Assembly: GCF_026339875.1 (NCBI RefSeq)
Contig: NZ_JAPEPZ010000001.1
Span: 5,456,001-5,520,000 of the forward strand
Source of the DNA: Streptomyces sp. NBC_01571
GTDB taxonomy: Bacteria; Actinomycetota; Actinomycetes; Streptomycetales; Streptomycetaceae
Length of the DNA: 64,000 bases
Direction of reading: 5' to 3'
Below are positions 1-8,619 of this stretch, piece by piece. How positions within the stretch are numbered: the stretch's first letter is position 1; each line of letters starts with the position of its first letter. A program made the position numbers and the translations under genes. The notes below the pieces were generated by a model. That model was not told the DNA's origin. It worked only from the letters and a program-made list of their open reading frames with translations, and searched no databases.

Positions 1-786
1 GGCGACTGGCACACCGGGTACGACCCCCGTGAGCACCGCATCGCTCCGCTGTGCACCCCGCTCGCCACCCAGCTTCCGCACGCGGTGGGCCTCGCGCACG
101 CCGCCCGTCTCAAGGGCGACGACGTGGTCGCGCTCGCCCTGGTGGGCGACGGCGGCACCAGCGAGGGCGACTTCCACGAGGCGCTGAACTTCGCCGCCGT
201 GTGGCAGGTCCCGGTCGTCTTCCTCGTCCAGAACAACGGCTTCGCCATCTCCGTCCCGCTCGACAAGCAGACCGCGGCTCCTTCGCTGGCCCACAAGGCC
301 GTCGGCTACGGAATGCCCGGGCGCCTGGTCGACGGGAACGACGCGGCGGCCGTGCACGAGGTCCTGAGCGACGCCGTGCGCCACGCGCGCGCCGGCGGCG
401 GTCCGACGCTCGTCGAGGCCGTGACGTACCGCATCGAGGCCCATACGAACGCCGACGACGCGACCCGCTACCGCGGTGACTCCGAGGTCGAGACCTGGCG
501 CGCGCACGACCCGATCGTGCTCCTGGAGCAGGAGCTGACCGCGCGTGGTCTCCTCGACGAGGAGGGCATCCAGGCCGCCCGTGAGGCCGCCGAGGCGATG
601 GCCGCGGACCTGCGTGCCCGGATGAACCAGGACCCGGTGCTCGACCCCATGGATCTGTTCGCCCATGTGTATGCCGAGCCCACACCGCAACTGCGCGAAC
701 AGGAAGCGCAGTTGCGTGCGGAGCTGGCGGCCGAGGCCGAGCCGGACTCCGCCGCCGGATCCGAGTCGGAAGGCAGCGGCCGATGA
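1..786 (+). CDS. bkdA: 2-oxoacid dehydrogenase E1 component, alpha subunit (5' partial)
   Basis: The reading frame is open from the first base of the window, so the gene starts upstream and only about its last 261 codons are present. It contains the thiamine diphosphate signature GDGGTSEGDFHEA followed about 30 residues later by NNGFAIS, as in E1 alpha subunits of branched-chain 2-oxoacid and pyruvate dehydrogenases. E1 alpha pairs with E1 beta to decarboxylate 2-oxoacids such as those from valine, leucine and isoleucine, and hands the acyl group to E2. The stop overlaps the start of the E1 beta gene by 4 bp, which indicates translational coupling. The bkd assignment rests on the Streptomyces-type A-B-C order and on a second such operon at 18 kb; pyruvate specificity cannot be excluded. 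Confidence 0.9.
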   Translation, partial: GDWHTGYDPREHRIAPLCTPLATQLPHAVGLAHAARLKGDDVVALALVGDGGTSEGDFHEALNFAAVWQVPVVFLVQNNGFAISVPLDKQTAAPSLAHKAVGYGMPGRLVDGNDAAAVHEVLSDAVRHARAGGGPTLVEAVTYRIEAHTNADDATRYRGDSEVETWRAHDPIVLLEQELTARGLLDEEGIQAAREAAEAMAADLRARMNQDPVLDPMDLFAHVYAEPTPQLREQEAQLRAELAAEAEPDSAAGSESEGSGR

Positions 787-1787
787 CCACCGTCGCCCTC
801 AAACCCGCCACCATGGCGCAGGCCCTCACCCGCGCGCTGCGCGACGCCATGGCCGCCGATCCGAGCGTCCACGTCATGGGCGAGGACGTCGGCACCCTCG
901 GCGGCGTCTTCCGCGTCACCGACGGGCTCGCCAAGGAGTTCGGCGAGGACCGCTGCACGGACACCCCGCTCGCCGAGGCGGGCATCCTCGGCACGGCCGT
1001 CGGCATGGCGATGTACGGGCTGCGGCCGGTCGTGGAGATGCAGTTCGACGCCTTCGCCTACCCGGCCTTCGAGCAGCTGATCTCGCACGTGGCGCGGATG
1101 CGCAACCGCACCCGCGGCGCCATGCCGCTGCCGCTGACCATCCGTGTGCCGTACGGCGGCGGCATCGGCGGCGTGGAGCACCACAGCGACTCCTCCGAGG
1201 CGTACTACATGGCGACTCCGGGGCTCCATGTCGTCACGCCCGCGACGGTCGCCGACGCCTACGGGCTGCTGCGCGCCTCCATCGCCTCCGACGACCCGGT
1301 CGTCTTCCTGGAGCCCAAGCGGCTGTACTGGTCGAAGGACTCCTGGAACCCCGACGAGCCGCAGTCCGTGGAGCCCATAGGCCGCGCGGTGGTGCGCCGG
1401 CCGGGCAGCAGCGCCACGCTCATCACCTACGGGCCGTCCGTGCCCGTCTGCCTGGAGGCGGCCGAGGCCGCGCGGGCCGAGGGCTGGGACCTCGAGGTCG
1501 TCGATCTGCGCTCCCTCGTCCCCTTCGACGACGAGACGGTGGCGGCGTCGGTGCGGCGGACCGGCCGCGCGGTCGTCGTGCACGAGTCGGGCGGCTACGG
1601 CGGTCCCGGCGGGGAGATAGCGGCCCGGGTGAGCGAGCGCTGTTTCCACCACCTCGAGGCGCCGGTGCTGCGCGTGGCCGGGTTCGACATCCCGTATCCG
1701 CCGCCGATGCTGGAGCGGCACCATCTGCCCGGCGTCGACCGGATCCTGGACGCCGTGGCGCGTCTCCAGTGGGAGGCGGACAACTGA
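783..1787 (+). CDS. bkdB: 2-oxoacid dehydrogenase E1 component, beta subunit
   Basis: This 334-residue protein is full length for an E1 beta subunit. It shows the N-terminal MGEDVGTLGGVFRVTDGL block, the central PYGGGIGGVEHHS block and the C-terminal transketolase-type domain (residues about 200-330, including DLRSLVPFD). E1 beta forms an alpha2-beta2 heterotetramer with the preceding gene product and contributes to the thiamine diphosphate site. The ATG lies inside the end of the E1 alpha gene (ATGA overlap), and the stop overlaps the start of the E2 gene, so the three subunits are probably co-translated. It is a close paralogue of the E1 beta at 19.3 kb. Confidence 0.93.
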   Translation: MTTVALKPATMAQALTRALRDAMAADPSVHVMGEDVGTLGGVFRVTDGLAKEFGEDRCTDTPLAEAGILGTAVGMAMYGLRPVVEMQFDAFAYPAFEQLISHVARMRNRTRGAMPLPLTIRVPYGGGIGGVEHHSDSSEAYYMATPGLHVVTPATVADAYGLLRASIASDDPVVFLEPKRLYWSKDSWNPDEPQSVEPIGRAVVRRPGSSATLITYGPSVPVCLEAAEAARAEGWDLEVVDLRSLVPFDDETVAASVRRTGRAVVVHESGGYGGPGGEIAARVSERCFHHLEAPVLRVAGFDIPYPPPMLERHHLPGVDRILDAVARLQWEADN

Positions 1788-3256
1788 TGGCCCAGGTGCT
1801 GGAGTTCAAGCTTCCCGACCTCGGCGAGGGCCTCACCGAGGCGGAGATCGTCCGCTGGCTCGTCGAGGTCGGTGACGTCGTCGCCGTCGACCAGCCCGTC
1901 GTGGAGGTGGAGACCGCCAAGGCGATGGTCGAGGTCCCGTGTCCCTACGGGGGCGTGGTCACGGCCCGCTTCGGCGAGGAGGGCACGGAGCTGCCGGTCG
2001 GCTCCCCCCTGCTGACGGTCGCGGTCGGCGGCGACGCGCCGGCGTCCGGCGGTGCGGACGAAGGGTCCGGCAACGTGCTCGTGGGCTACGGCACGGGAGC
2101 GCCTCCGGCGCGTCGCAAGAGGGTGCGGACCAGCCCGGTCGCGCCCGTCCGGCCCGCCGACGGAGCCGTGTCGAACGGCGGCTCCCCGGCCGCCGCCCAG
2201 GGAGTGGACGGTACGTCCGGACCACTCGGAACGGGCCGGGTGGCCGGCGTGGACACGGCGGCCCCGGGACGTACGGCCGTGCCGGAGCGCACGGACGCGC
2301 GCGGGCTGACGGGCGCGCGGGGACTCGGGAACGCGGGGACACGGACGACCGGTCCCGTTCCCGTCATCTCCCCGCTGGTCCGCAGGATCGCCCGGGAGAA
2401 CGGCCTGGACCTGAGGCAACTGACGGGCTCCGGCCCCGACGGACTGATCCTGCGGGCGGACGTGGAGCACGCGCTGCGCTCGGCCGACGGCACCGTCCTG
2501 CGGGCGGAGACCCTCGCGGTCCCCCGCCCACCCGAAACCGCCTCCACTCCCACCGCCACGCCCGGGGCCGACACCCGTGTTCCCCTGCGCGGCATCCGGG
2601 GCGCCGTCGCCGACAAGCTCTCCCGCAGCCGGCACGAGATCCCCGACGCGACCTGCTGGGTGGACGCCGACGCGACCGAACTCCTCGCCGCCCGCGCGGC
2701 GATGAACGCCGCCGGCGGTCCGAAGATCTCCCTGCTCGCGCTGCTGGCCAGGATCTGCACGGCCGCGCTGGCCCGCCATCCGGAGCTCAACTCGACCGTC
2801 GACATGGAAGCCCGCGAGATCGTCCGGCTCGGGCACGTCCACCTCGGCTTCGCGGCACAGACCGAACGCGGCCTCGTCGTCCCCGTCGTCCGGGACGCGC
2901 ACACCCGCGACGCGCAGTCGCTGAGCGCCGAGTTCGCCCGGCTGACCGAGGCCGCACGGACCGGGACCCTGACCCCCGGCGACCTCACGGGCGGCACCTT
3001 CACGCTGAACAACTACGGGGTGTTCGGCGTCGACGGCTCCACGCCGATCATCAACCACCCCGAGGCGGCCATGCTCGGTGTCGGCCGGATCGTCGCCAAA
3101 CCCTGGGTGCACCAGGGCGAGCTGGCGGTGCGGCAGGTCGTCCAGCTCTCGCTCACCTTCGACCACCGGGTGTGCGACGGCGGCACGGCGGGCGGCTTCC
3201 TGCGGTACGTGGCGGACTGTGTCGAACAGCCGGCGGTGCTTCTGCGTTCCCTGTGA
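1787..3256 (+). CDS. bkdC: 2-oxoacid dehydrogenase E2 component (dihydrolipoyl acyltransferase)
   Basis: This 489-residue E2 has one N-terminal lipoyl domain (residues about 3-78) whose lipoylated lysine sits in VETAKAMVE. A long Ala/Pro/Gly linker follows, then a peripheral subunit-binding domain near residues 195-230 (PLVRRIARENGLDL), and a C-terminal catalytic acyltransferase domain ending with the active-site motif FDHRVCDGG. E2 forms the core of the complex and transfers the acyl group to CoA. The ATG overlaps the E1 beta stop codon by one base. The linker (about residues 100-190) is less ordered and richer in Gly/Arg than in the paralogue at 20.3 kb. No E3 gene is present nearby, so dihydrolipoamide dehydrogenase must come from elsewhere. 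Confidence 0.93.
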   Translation: MAQVLEFKLPDLGEGLTEAEIVRWLVEVGDVVAVDQPVVEVETAKAMVEVPCPYGGVVTARFGEEGTELPVGSPLLTVAVGGDAPASGGADEGSGNVLVGYGTGAPPARRKRVRTSPVAPVRPADGAVSNGGSPAAAQGVDGTSGPLGTGRVAGVDTAAPGRTAVPERTDARGLTGARGLGNAGTRTTGPVPVISPLVRRIARENGLDLRQLTGSGPDGLILRADVEHALRSADGTVLRAETLAVPRPPETASTPTATPGADTRVPLRGIRGAVADKLSRSRHEIPDATCWVDADATELLAARAAMNAAGGPKISLLALLARICTAALARHPELNSTVDMEAREIVRLGHVHLGFAAQTERGLVVPVVRDAHTRDAQSLSAEFARLTEAARTGTLTPGDLTGGTFTLNNYGVFGVDGSTPIINHPEAAMLGVGRIVAKPWVHQGELAVRQVVQLSLTFDHRVCDGGTAGGFLRYVADCVEQPAVLLRSL

Positions 3257-3281
3257 TCGCCGCGGCCCGCATACTCGGGGA

Positions 3282-4280
3282 ATGACCGCGTACGAGCCAC
3301 CGGGCGCCCCCGGCCCCACCGCCCCGTACGACGCCGTCGTGCTCGCCGGCGGTGCCGCCCGGCGGCTGGGCGGCGCGGACAAACCCGGTGTGCGGGTGGG
3401 CGGGCGCCCCCTGCTCGACCGGGTCCTCGCCGCCTGTGCGGCGGCCACCACCACGGTGGTCGTGGCCGAGCCCAGAACCACCGTGCGTCCCGTGCGGTGG
3501 GCCCACGAGGAGCCACCCGGCGGGGGGCCGCTGGCCGCCCTCGACGCCGGGCTGCGCCGCACGTCGGCGGAGGACGTCGTGGTGCTCTCCGCCGACCTGC
3601 CGTTCCTGGACGAGGGGACGGTACGCCGACTGCTGGACGCGCTCCGGGGGAGCCACGCCCCGCGTGGCCCGGGGCGCCCCGACGGCGTTCTGCTCAGCGA
3701 CCCCGACGGCCGCGACCAGCCGCTCGTGGCCGCGTACCGGGCGGGGGCGCTGCGCCGGGAACTGGCCGCGCTCGACTCGGCGCACGGCGGACTCACCGGT
3801 CTGCCGCTGCGACGGCTCACCGCCGCGCTGGATCTCACCCGCATCTCCGACCCCGTCGCGTCCTTCGACTGCGACACCTGGGACGACATCGCCGCCGCCC
3901 GGGCACGTATCAGGGAGCATGGGCACGTGTTGGATGAATGGATTTCCGCAGTCAAGGACGAGCTGGGCATCGACCTGGACGTCGACACCGGCGTTCTGCT
4001 CGACCTGGCCCGCGACGCCGCGCACGGAGTGGCGCGGCCGGCGGCACCGCTGACCACGTTCCTCGTGGGATACGCGGCCGCGCGGGCCGGGGGAGGCCCC
4101 GAGGCCGTGGCCGAGGCCGCCCGCAAAGCCGCGGCGCTGGCGCTGCGCTGGGCCGACGAGGACACCCCCGGGGACACTCCCGGCGCCGAACCCGGAGCAG
4201 GATCCGGCGCCACACCCGGCTCTCACACCCCCACGGGTTCCGGCACCGGACCCGGCTCCGACGCCGCCCCGGACGCCTGA
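3282..4280 (+). CDS. MobA-like nucleotidyltransferase fused to a DUF6457-type C-terminal domain
   Basis: The first about 200 residues of this 332-residue protein form a MobA-like NTP transferase fold, with the glycine-rich LAGGAARRLGGADKP nucleotide-binding loop near residue 20 and a DLPFLDEGT segment like the metal-binding Asp region. MobA proteins attach GMP to molybdopterin. From about residue 215 a separate helical domain starts (LDEWISAVKDELGIDLDVD), resembling the small DUF6457 family, followed by a low-complexity Gly/Pro/Thr tail. The ATG was chosen because the upstream codons of the same frame lie inside bkdC. The gene overlaps the MoeA-like gene by one base (TGATG), so both probably act in molybdenum cofactor maturation. 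Confidence 0.82.
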   Translation: MTAYEPPGAPGPTAPYDAVVLAGGAARRLGGADKPGVRVGGRPLLDRVLAACAAATTTVVVAEPRTTVRPVRWAHEEPPGGGPLAALDAGLRRTSAEDVVVLSADLPFLDEGTVRRLLDALRGSHAPRGPGRPDGVLLSDPDGRDQPLVAAYRAGALRRELAALDSAHGGLTGLPLRRLTAALDLTRISDPVASFDCDTWDDIAAARARIREHGHVLDEWISAVKDELGIDLDVDTGVLLDLARDAAHGVARPAAPLTTFLVGYAAARAGGGPEAVAEAARKAAALALRWADEDTPGDTPGAEPGAGSGATPGSHTPTGSGTGPGSDAAPDA

Positions 4281-5698
4281 TGACCTCGCCGGGCGCCCGC
4301 GTCGGCCGGGACGCCGACGAATTCGACGTGGAGGAGGCCCTGGCCTTGGTCAAGGACCCCCGACGCTCGGCGGGCCACGGCGACGCCGCGACCGGCACAC
4401 CCGTGCCCGAGGCCGTGCCCCCCTCGCACGCCGTGCGGACCGGGCACGGCGGAGAGCGCAAGGCCACCCCCTGGCCCGGCGCCCGCACCACCGCCGAGCG
4501 GGCCGCCCGTTCACTGCCGCACCGTGCTCCCGTCTCCGTCCCGCTGGACGCCGCCCTGGGCCTGGTGACCGCGGCGCCGCTCACCGCGCTCACGGACCTG
4601 CCCTCCTTCGACACCTCCGCGATGGACGGCTGGGCGGTCGCCGGTCCCGGCCCCTGGGACGTCCGCGACGAGGGCGTCCTCGCGGGCCACGCGAAGCCGG
4701 AGCCCCTCACCGACGGCGAGGCGGTGCGGATCGCCACCGGAGCACGCGTCCCGCGGGACGCCACCGCCGTCCTGCGCAGCGAACACGGACGCATCGACGA
4801 CAAGGGGCGGCTGCACGCGACCCTCCCCGAAGGCCTCGGCTCCGGGCGGGCCGGCGGAACGCCCACGGTCGTGCACGGACAGGACATCCGGCCGCGCGGC
4901 CAGGAATGCCGCAGCGGCGACGGGCTTCTGCCCACCGGCGCCCTGGTCACTCCCGCCGTGCTGGGCCTCGCCGCGGCCGCCGGATACGACACCCTCGCCG
5001 TCATCCCCCGCGCACGCGTCGAAGTCCTGGTCCTCGGTGACGAGTTGCTCACCGAGGGACTCCCCCGGGAGGGACTGATCCGGGACGCGCTCGGCCCGAT
5101 GCTGCCGCCCTGGCTGCGCGCGCTCGGCGCCGACGTCGTTGCCGTACGCAGACTGGGCGACGATGCCAAAGCCCTGTACAAGGCGATCACCGGCTCCGCC
5201 GCCGACGTGATCGTCACGACCGGCGGCACCGCCGCGGGTCCCGTCGACCACGTCCACCCGACCCTGAGCCGTATCGGCGCCACTCTCCTCGTGGACGGCG
5301 TCGAGGTGCGCCCGGGCCATCCCATGCTGCTGGCCCGCACCAAGGAGAACCAGCATCTCGTCGGCCTGCCCGGCAACCCTCTGGCGGCCATCTCCGGGCT
5401 GCTCACACTCGCCGAGCCGCTGCTGCGGAACCTGGCGGGGCGGGTGGCGCCGGAGCCGTACACACTGCCCGTCAGGGACGGGGTGCACGGGCACCCGTAC
5501 GACACCCGTCTCATCCCCGTCACCTTGCACGGGGACCAGGCGGTTCCGCTGCGCTACAACGGTCCGGCCATGCTGCGCGGCATCGCCGCCGCCGACGCTC
5601 TCGCGGTCGTTCCGCCCGGTGGCGCCCGCCCGGGTCAGGAGCTGGAACTCCTTGATCTGCCCTGGGCGTTGGCCGGCGTCGGTACCTGCTCGACATGA
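4280..5698 (+). CDS. MoeA-like molybdopterin molybdenumtransferase
   Basis: This 472-residue protein matches the MoeA family, which inserts molybdate into adenylylated molybdopterin. Visible landmarks are SFDTSAMDGWAV near residue 115, the ATGARVPRDATAVLRSE region, the MoCF_biosynth domain with TTGGTAAGPVDHV near residue 315, and the LVGLPGNPLAA motif near residue 370. The first about 70 residues are Arg/Pro/Ala-rich and not part of the usual fold, so the mature family core starts late. It starts inside the stop of the MobA-like gene. The last codons and the stop lie in a 39-bp tandem duplication, so the C-terminus may have been remodelled. Confidence 0.85.
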   Translation: MTSPGARVGRDADEFDVEEALALVKDPRRSAGHGDAATGTPVPEAVPPSHAVRTGHGGERKATPWPGARTTAERAARSLPHRAPVSVPLDAALGLVTAAPLTALTDLPSFDTSAMDGWAVAGPGPWDVRDEGVLAGHAKPEPLTDGEAVRIATGARVPRDATAVLRSEHGRIDDKGRLHATLPEGLGSGRAGGTPTVVHGQDIRPRGQECRSGDGLLPTGALVTPAVLGLAAAAGYDTLAVIPRARVEVLVLGDELLTEGLPREGLIRDALGPMLPPWLRALGADVVAVRRLGDDAKALYKAITGSAADVIVTTGGTAAGPVDHVHPTLSRIGATLLVDGVEVRPGHPMLLARTKENQHLVGLPGNPLAAISGLLTLAEPLLRNLAGRVAPEPYTLPVRDGVHGHPYDTRLIPVTLHGDQAVPLRYNGPAMLRGIAAADALAVVPPGGARPGQELELLDLPWALAGVGTCST

Positions 5699-5760
5699 GT
5701 CAGGGCGTCGCCCGGCGTCGGTACCTGCTCGACATGAGTCAGGGCGTCGGCCGGCGTCGG
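5673..5760 (+). repeat. 39-bp tandem duplication across the moeA stop codon
   Basis: Two copies of a 39-bp unit (5673-5711 and 5712-5750), differing only at the last base, are followed by the first 10 bases of a third copy. The first copy contains the last codons and TGA stop (5696-5698) of the MoeA-like gene. The second copy repeats those codons beyond the stop. This looks like a recent slippage or unequal-crossover event. Confidence 0.9.
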
Positions 5761-5794
5761 CTCATGCGCCGGGCGGTGAGGGGGATCGGGGCGT

Positions 5795-5808
5795 GTTTCA
5801 CGTGAAAC
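5795..5808. other. parS: parS centromere site (ParB-binding)
   Basis: The 14-bp sequence GTTTCACGTGAAAC is a perfect palindrome and an exact match to the Streptomyces parS consensus. ParB binds such sites clustered around oriC to organise and segregate the origin region. It is intergenic, between the MoeA-like gene and the secreted-protein gene. A second identical site is at 44640. Confidence 0.93.
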
Positions 5809-5862
5809 GTCCGGACCGTGCTCCGGTCGTCCGGGTGGGGCGGCGGCTGAAGCGGCGGCCTG

Positions 5863-6450
5863 TCACCACTCGTCGTCGTGGACCACCCGGAAGCTGCCCA
5901 CGACGCCGTCGTCACCGAACATGGCACCGGCGATCAGTGCGTCGGTCCCGAACGCGTCTCCGTTGACGGGACTGGTCACGACGCCGTTCGTGGCGCCATG
6001 GGGGCCGACGGTGGCGACCGGGGAGCCGCCGTTGCAGTTGAACCCGCGGTAGACCTCGACGGTCCTCCTGCTGTCGTTGTAGATGCTGAAGCTGTTGGCG
6101 CCCAGCCCGCTGGCCGCGGCGATGCAGCCCTCGATGGAGCCGGAGTACGTCCGCTCGTTGAAGTAGATGTACCCGGGTCCCTCGTGGTCGCGGCCCCCGC
6201 GGCCCTCGTGGTCGCGCCCCCCGCGGTCGCCGCCCTCGCCCTTGTTCCTGCTCACGGTGCCGCCATCGAGGGGAGGCGTGGCGGGGATGGCCTTCTTGGC
6301 GGACGGCGCCGCCTTCTTGACGGACGAGACCGCCCGCTGGACGGACGGGGCGGCCTGCGTGGACTCGGCGGGCGAGGCGTAGGTGATGCCGGTGGTGGCG
6401 AAGGCCGCTGCGCCTACGGCGGCGGCCACGGCGAAAGTACGCGTGGGCAT
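5863..6450 (-). CDS. Secreted protein of unknown function
   Basis: I do not recognise a family. The 195-residue product begins with MPTRTFAVAAAVGAAAFAT, a typical short signal peptide with likely cleavage after ITYASPA. A Lys/Ala/Pro-rich stretch follows (SVKKAAPSAKKAIP), then a Gly/Arg/Asp/His-rich repeat around RDHEGRGGRDHEG. The C-terminal half (residues about 95-195) looks folded and has two cysteines (EGCIAAAS and GFNCNGG) that could form a disulfide. The ATG at 6450 was preferred to an upstream in-frame start because it puts the signal peptide at the N-terminus and follows an AGAGAGAAG purine stretch. The stop lies 54 bp from parS. An extracellular or wall-associated role is inferred only from the signal peptide. 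Confidence 0.75.
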   Translation of the reverse strand: MPTRTFAVAAAVGAAAFATTGITYASPAESTQAAPSVQRAVSSVKKAAPSAKKAIPATPPLDGGTVSRNKGEGGDRGGRDHEGRGGRDHEGPGYIYFNERTYSGSIEGCIAAASGLGANSFSIYNDSRRTVEVYRGFNCNGGSPVATVGPHGATNGVVTSPVNGDAFGTDALIAGAMFGDDGVVGSFRVVHDDEW

Positions 6451-6642
6451 GGGACTTCTCTCTGCCTCGGAGACGTCGGCCGGACAGCCGACCTGCGTTG
6501 AACGTACTAATGGCTGCATTGACTGTCATGTCGGGCATGTCCAACGTGTGATGTCGGGGGACCGGACGGGTGCAAAAGCGGAACTCCCCGCATATCGGCG
6601 CGGAGATGGGTGCCTGGTGTGTCGTCAGCGCGCGTCGCCGGG

Positions 6643-7752
6643 TCAACTGCGCGGAAGGCTCTGCCTGATGCTGATCACCCGGTCGCCGAACTGAAGGGCC
6701 GCGGCCTCCGGGTCGGTGTGGTCCAGCACCCTCTTGCGCCGCACGACGGCGACGACGAGATCGGAGCACTCGCGGGGAGACCGGCCCACCTCGTCCTTGG
6801 TCACCGCACGTTCGACGAGATCGAGTCCGCTGCCGTGGGTCATCAGGTCCTCCAGGGTGTCGGCCGCGTGCGGGCTGGCCACGGACACGCCGAGGAGACG
6901 GCCGGCCGAGCTGGAACTCGTGACCACGGTGTCCGCGCCGCTCTGTCTGAGCAGGGGGACGTTCTCGTCCTCCCGGACCGCGACGACGAGAGTGGCCCGC
7001 TTGTTGAGCTGGCGCGCGGTGAGCGTGACCAGTGCCGCGGTGTCGTCGCGCTGCGGGGCGACGATGACGCGCGCGGCCGTCTGCAACTCGGCCTTGCGAA
7101 GGGTGTCGGTGCGGGTCGCGTCGCCGAGCACGGCCACGAGCCCGTCGCTGCCGGCGGCCTCGACCGCCTTGCGCTGTGGATCGACGACGACGATGTGGTC
7201 CTTCGCCGTGCCCTGGCCCAGCAGCGACTCGACGGCGTGCCGCCCCTTGGTGCCGTATCCGACGACCACGACGTGATCCCGCATCCGCGAACGCCACCGG
7301 TGGACGCGCACCTGTTGGCGGGTGCGTTCCGTGAGGACCTCGAGCGTGGTGCCGACCAGGATGATCAGGAACAGCACGCGCAGCGGCGTGATGACGAGGA
7401 TGTTGGTGAGCCGGGCGGCGTCGCTCACCGGAGTGATGTCGCCGTATCCGGTGGTCGAGAGGGTGACGGTCGCGTAGTACGCGGCGTCCAGGAAGTCGAC
7501 AGTGCCGTCCGCGTTGTCGTTGTAGCCGTCACGGTCGACCCAGACCAGAAGTGTCGTGACGGCCAGTACCAACAGCGCCATGGCCAGTCGCCGCAGGACC
7601 TGCTGGAGCGGTGGCAGTGTCCTCTCGGCAGGCATGGTGATGGCGCGCGCGGCTTCGGCGTCCTCCAGGGCTTCGCCCCGCGACCGGTACCAGAGGGACC
7701 GGAGGATCGAGAACTTCTCGGGTCTGGGGAGGGGCTGCTTCTCGTGGCTCAT
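6643..7752 (-). CDS. Two-TM potassium channel with RCK (TrkA-N/TrkA-C) domains
   Basis: This 369-residue protein has a cytoplasmic N-terminus, a first membrane helix (residues about 52-70), a pore loop with the potassium selectivity filter TTGYGDI near residue 100, and a second helix (PLRVLFLIILVGTTLEVL). A Rossmann-type RCK/TrkA-N domain starting at VVVVGYGTKGRHAVE follows, then a TrkA-C-like end. The architecture is that of MthK-type K+ channels gated by ligand binding to the RCK ring. The ATG at 7752 is the first Met before a plausible cytosolic segment. The divergent gene at 7932 is a paralogue of its RCK half without the channel part, so the two products could form a mixed regulatory ring. 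Confidence 0.9.
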   Translation of the reverse strand: MSHEKQPLPRPEKFSILRSLWYRSRGEALEDAEAARAITMPAERTLPPLQQVLRRLAMALLVLAVTTLLVWVDRDGYNDNADGTVDFLDAAYYATVTLSTTGYGDITPVSDAARLTNILVITPLRVLFLIILVGTTLEVLTERTRQQVRVHRWRSRMRDHVVVVGYGTKGRHAVESLLGQGTAKDHIVVVDPQRKAVEAAGSDGLVAVLGDATRTDTLRKAELQTAARVIVAPQRDDTAALVTLTARQLNKRATLVVAVREDENVPLLRQSGADTVVTSSSSAGRLLGVSVASPHAADTLEDLMTHGSGLDLVERAVTKDEVGRSPRECSDLVVAVVRRKRVLDHTDPEAAALQFGDRVISIRQSLPRS

Positions 7753-7843
7753 GGCTTGCCCCCTGCGGCGGTGATCCAGTCGGTCGGCACGGTGACCATG
7801 GTCCCGGACGAACGCCCTCGGCACGCGGGCCGACCGTCCTGTC

Positions 7844-7885
7844 GGCAGTGGCGTCGTCCCCGTTGGCAGTAGCGTCGTCACCGTT
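7844..7885. repeat. 21-bp imperfect tandem repeat between the RCK genes
   Basis: Two adjacent 21-bp units beginning GGCAGTRGCGTCGTC differ at two positions. They lie in the short divergent gap between the K+ channel gene and the stand-alone RCK gene. They may be a regulatory repeat or a simple slippage product. Confidence 0.6.
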
Positions 7886-7931
7886 GCCCGGTTCGTAGGG
7901 TGCGTTCGGAAGACTGCTGGAGGGGCGGGTC

Positions 7932-8609
7932 TTGAGGGACCACACGGTTGTTGTCGGCTTCGGGACCAAGGGGCGGTCGGCGGTGCAGACCGTCTGCGCG
8001 AAGGGACTGAGGAAGGAACTGGTCGTGGTCGTCGACCCGAACTCCGAGGCGGTCGACGCGGCGAAGGCGGACGGATACGCGGGGGTCGTCGGGGACGCGA
8101 CCCGCAGCGACGTGCTGGTGCGGGCCGAGGTCCAGAAGGCACGGCAGATCATCGTCGCGACCCAGCGCGACGACACGGCCGTGCTGGTCACGCTGACCGC
8201 CCGGCAGCTCAACCGCGAGGCGAAGATCGTCGCCGCGGTGCGGGAGGAGGAGAACGCGCCGCTGGTGCGGCAGTCAGGCGCCGACGCCGTCATCACCAGC
8301 GCCAGCGCGGCGGGACGGCTCCTCGGACTCTCCGTGCTCAGCCCCAGCGCGGGCCTGGTCATGGAGGACCTCATCCAGCAGGGCAGCGGGCTCGGCATCG
8401 TCGAACGCCCGGTCATGAGGGCCGAGGTGGGCAAGGGCGTGCGCGAGACCGACGACCTGGTGGTGAGCGTCGTACGGGGACATCGGGTGCTGGGATACGC
8501 CGATCCGGCCGTCGGGACGCTCCAGCCGACCGACCGGCTCATCACCATCGTGCGGGCCGCTCCGCGTCCACCGGTGGCGCCGGGCACCCGTTCCCTCCCG
8601 CAGGAGTAG
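7932..8609 (+). CDS. Stand-alone RCK (TrkA-N/TrkA-C) protein lacking a channel domain
   Basis: The 225-residue product starts directly with the RCK Rossmann strand (RDHTVVVGFGTKGRSAVQ) and keeps the TrkA-N core (DPNSEAVDAA, GDATRSDVL, VTLTARQLNREAKIVAAVREEE) and a TrkA-C end. It is clearly homologous to the RCK half of the divergent channel gene but has no membrane helices or selectivity filter. The start is a TTG preceded by GGAGGGG at good spacing, and an in-frame TAG at 7896 blocks a longer protein. RCK subunits without a pore are known as regulators of KtrB/TrkH systems, so it may be a ligand-binding subunit of a K+ transporter or channel. Loss of an ancestral pore domain is an alternative reading. 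Confidence 0.85.
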   Translation: MRDHTVVVGFGTKGRSAVQTVCAKGLRKELVVVVDPNSEAVDAAKADGYAGVVGDATRSDVLVRAEVQKARQIIVATQRDDTAVLVTLTARQLNREAKIVAAVREEENAPLVRQSGADAVITSASAAGRLLGLSVLSPSAGLVMEDLIQQGSGLGIVERPVMRAEVGKGVRETDDLVVSVVRGHRVLGYADPAVGTLQPTDRLITIVRAAPRPPVAPGTRSLPQE

Positions 8610-8619
8610 CGTCGCCCTC

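Noticed and set aside
7753..7931. Residual pore domain of the stand-alone RCK gene
   Set aside because: The gap is only about 180 bp with an in-frame stop at 7896, too short for two membrane helices and a filter.
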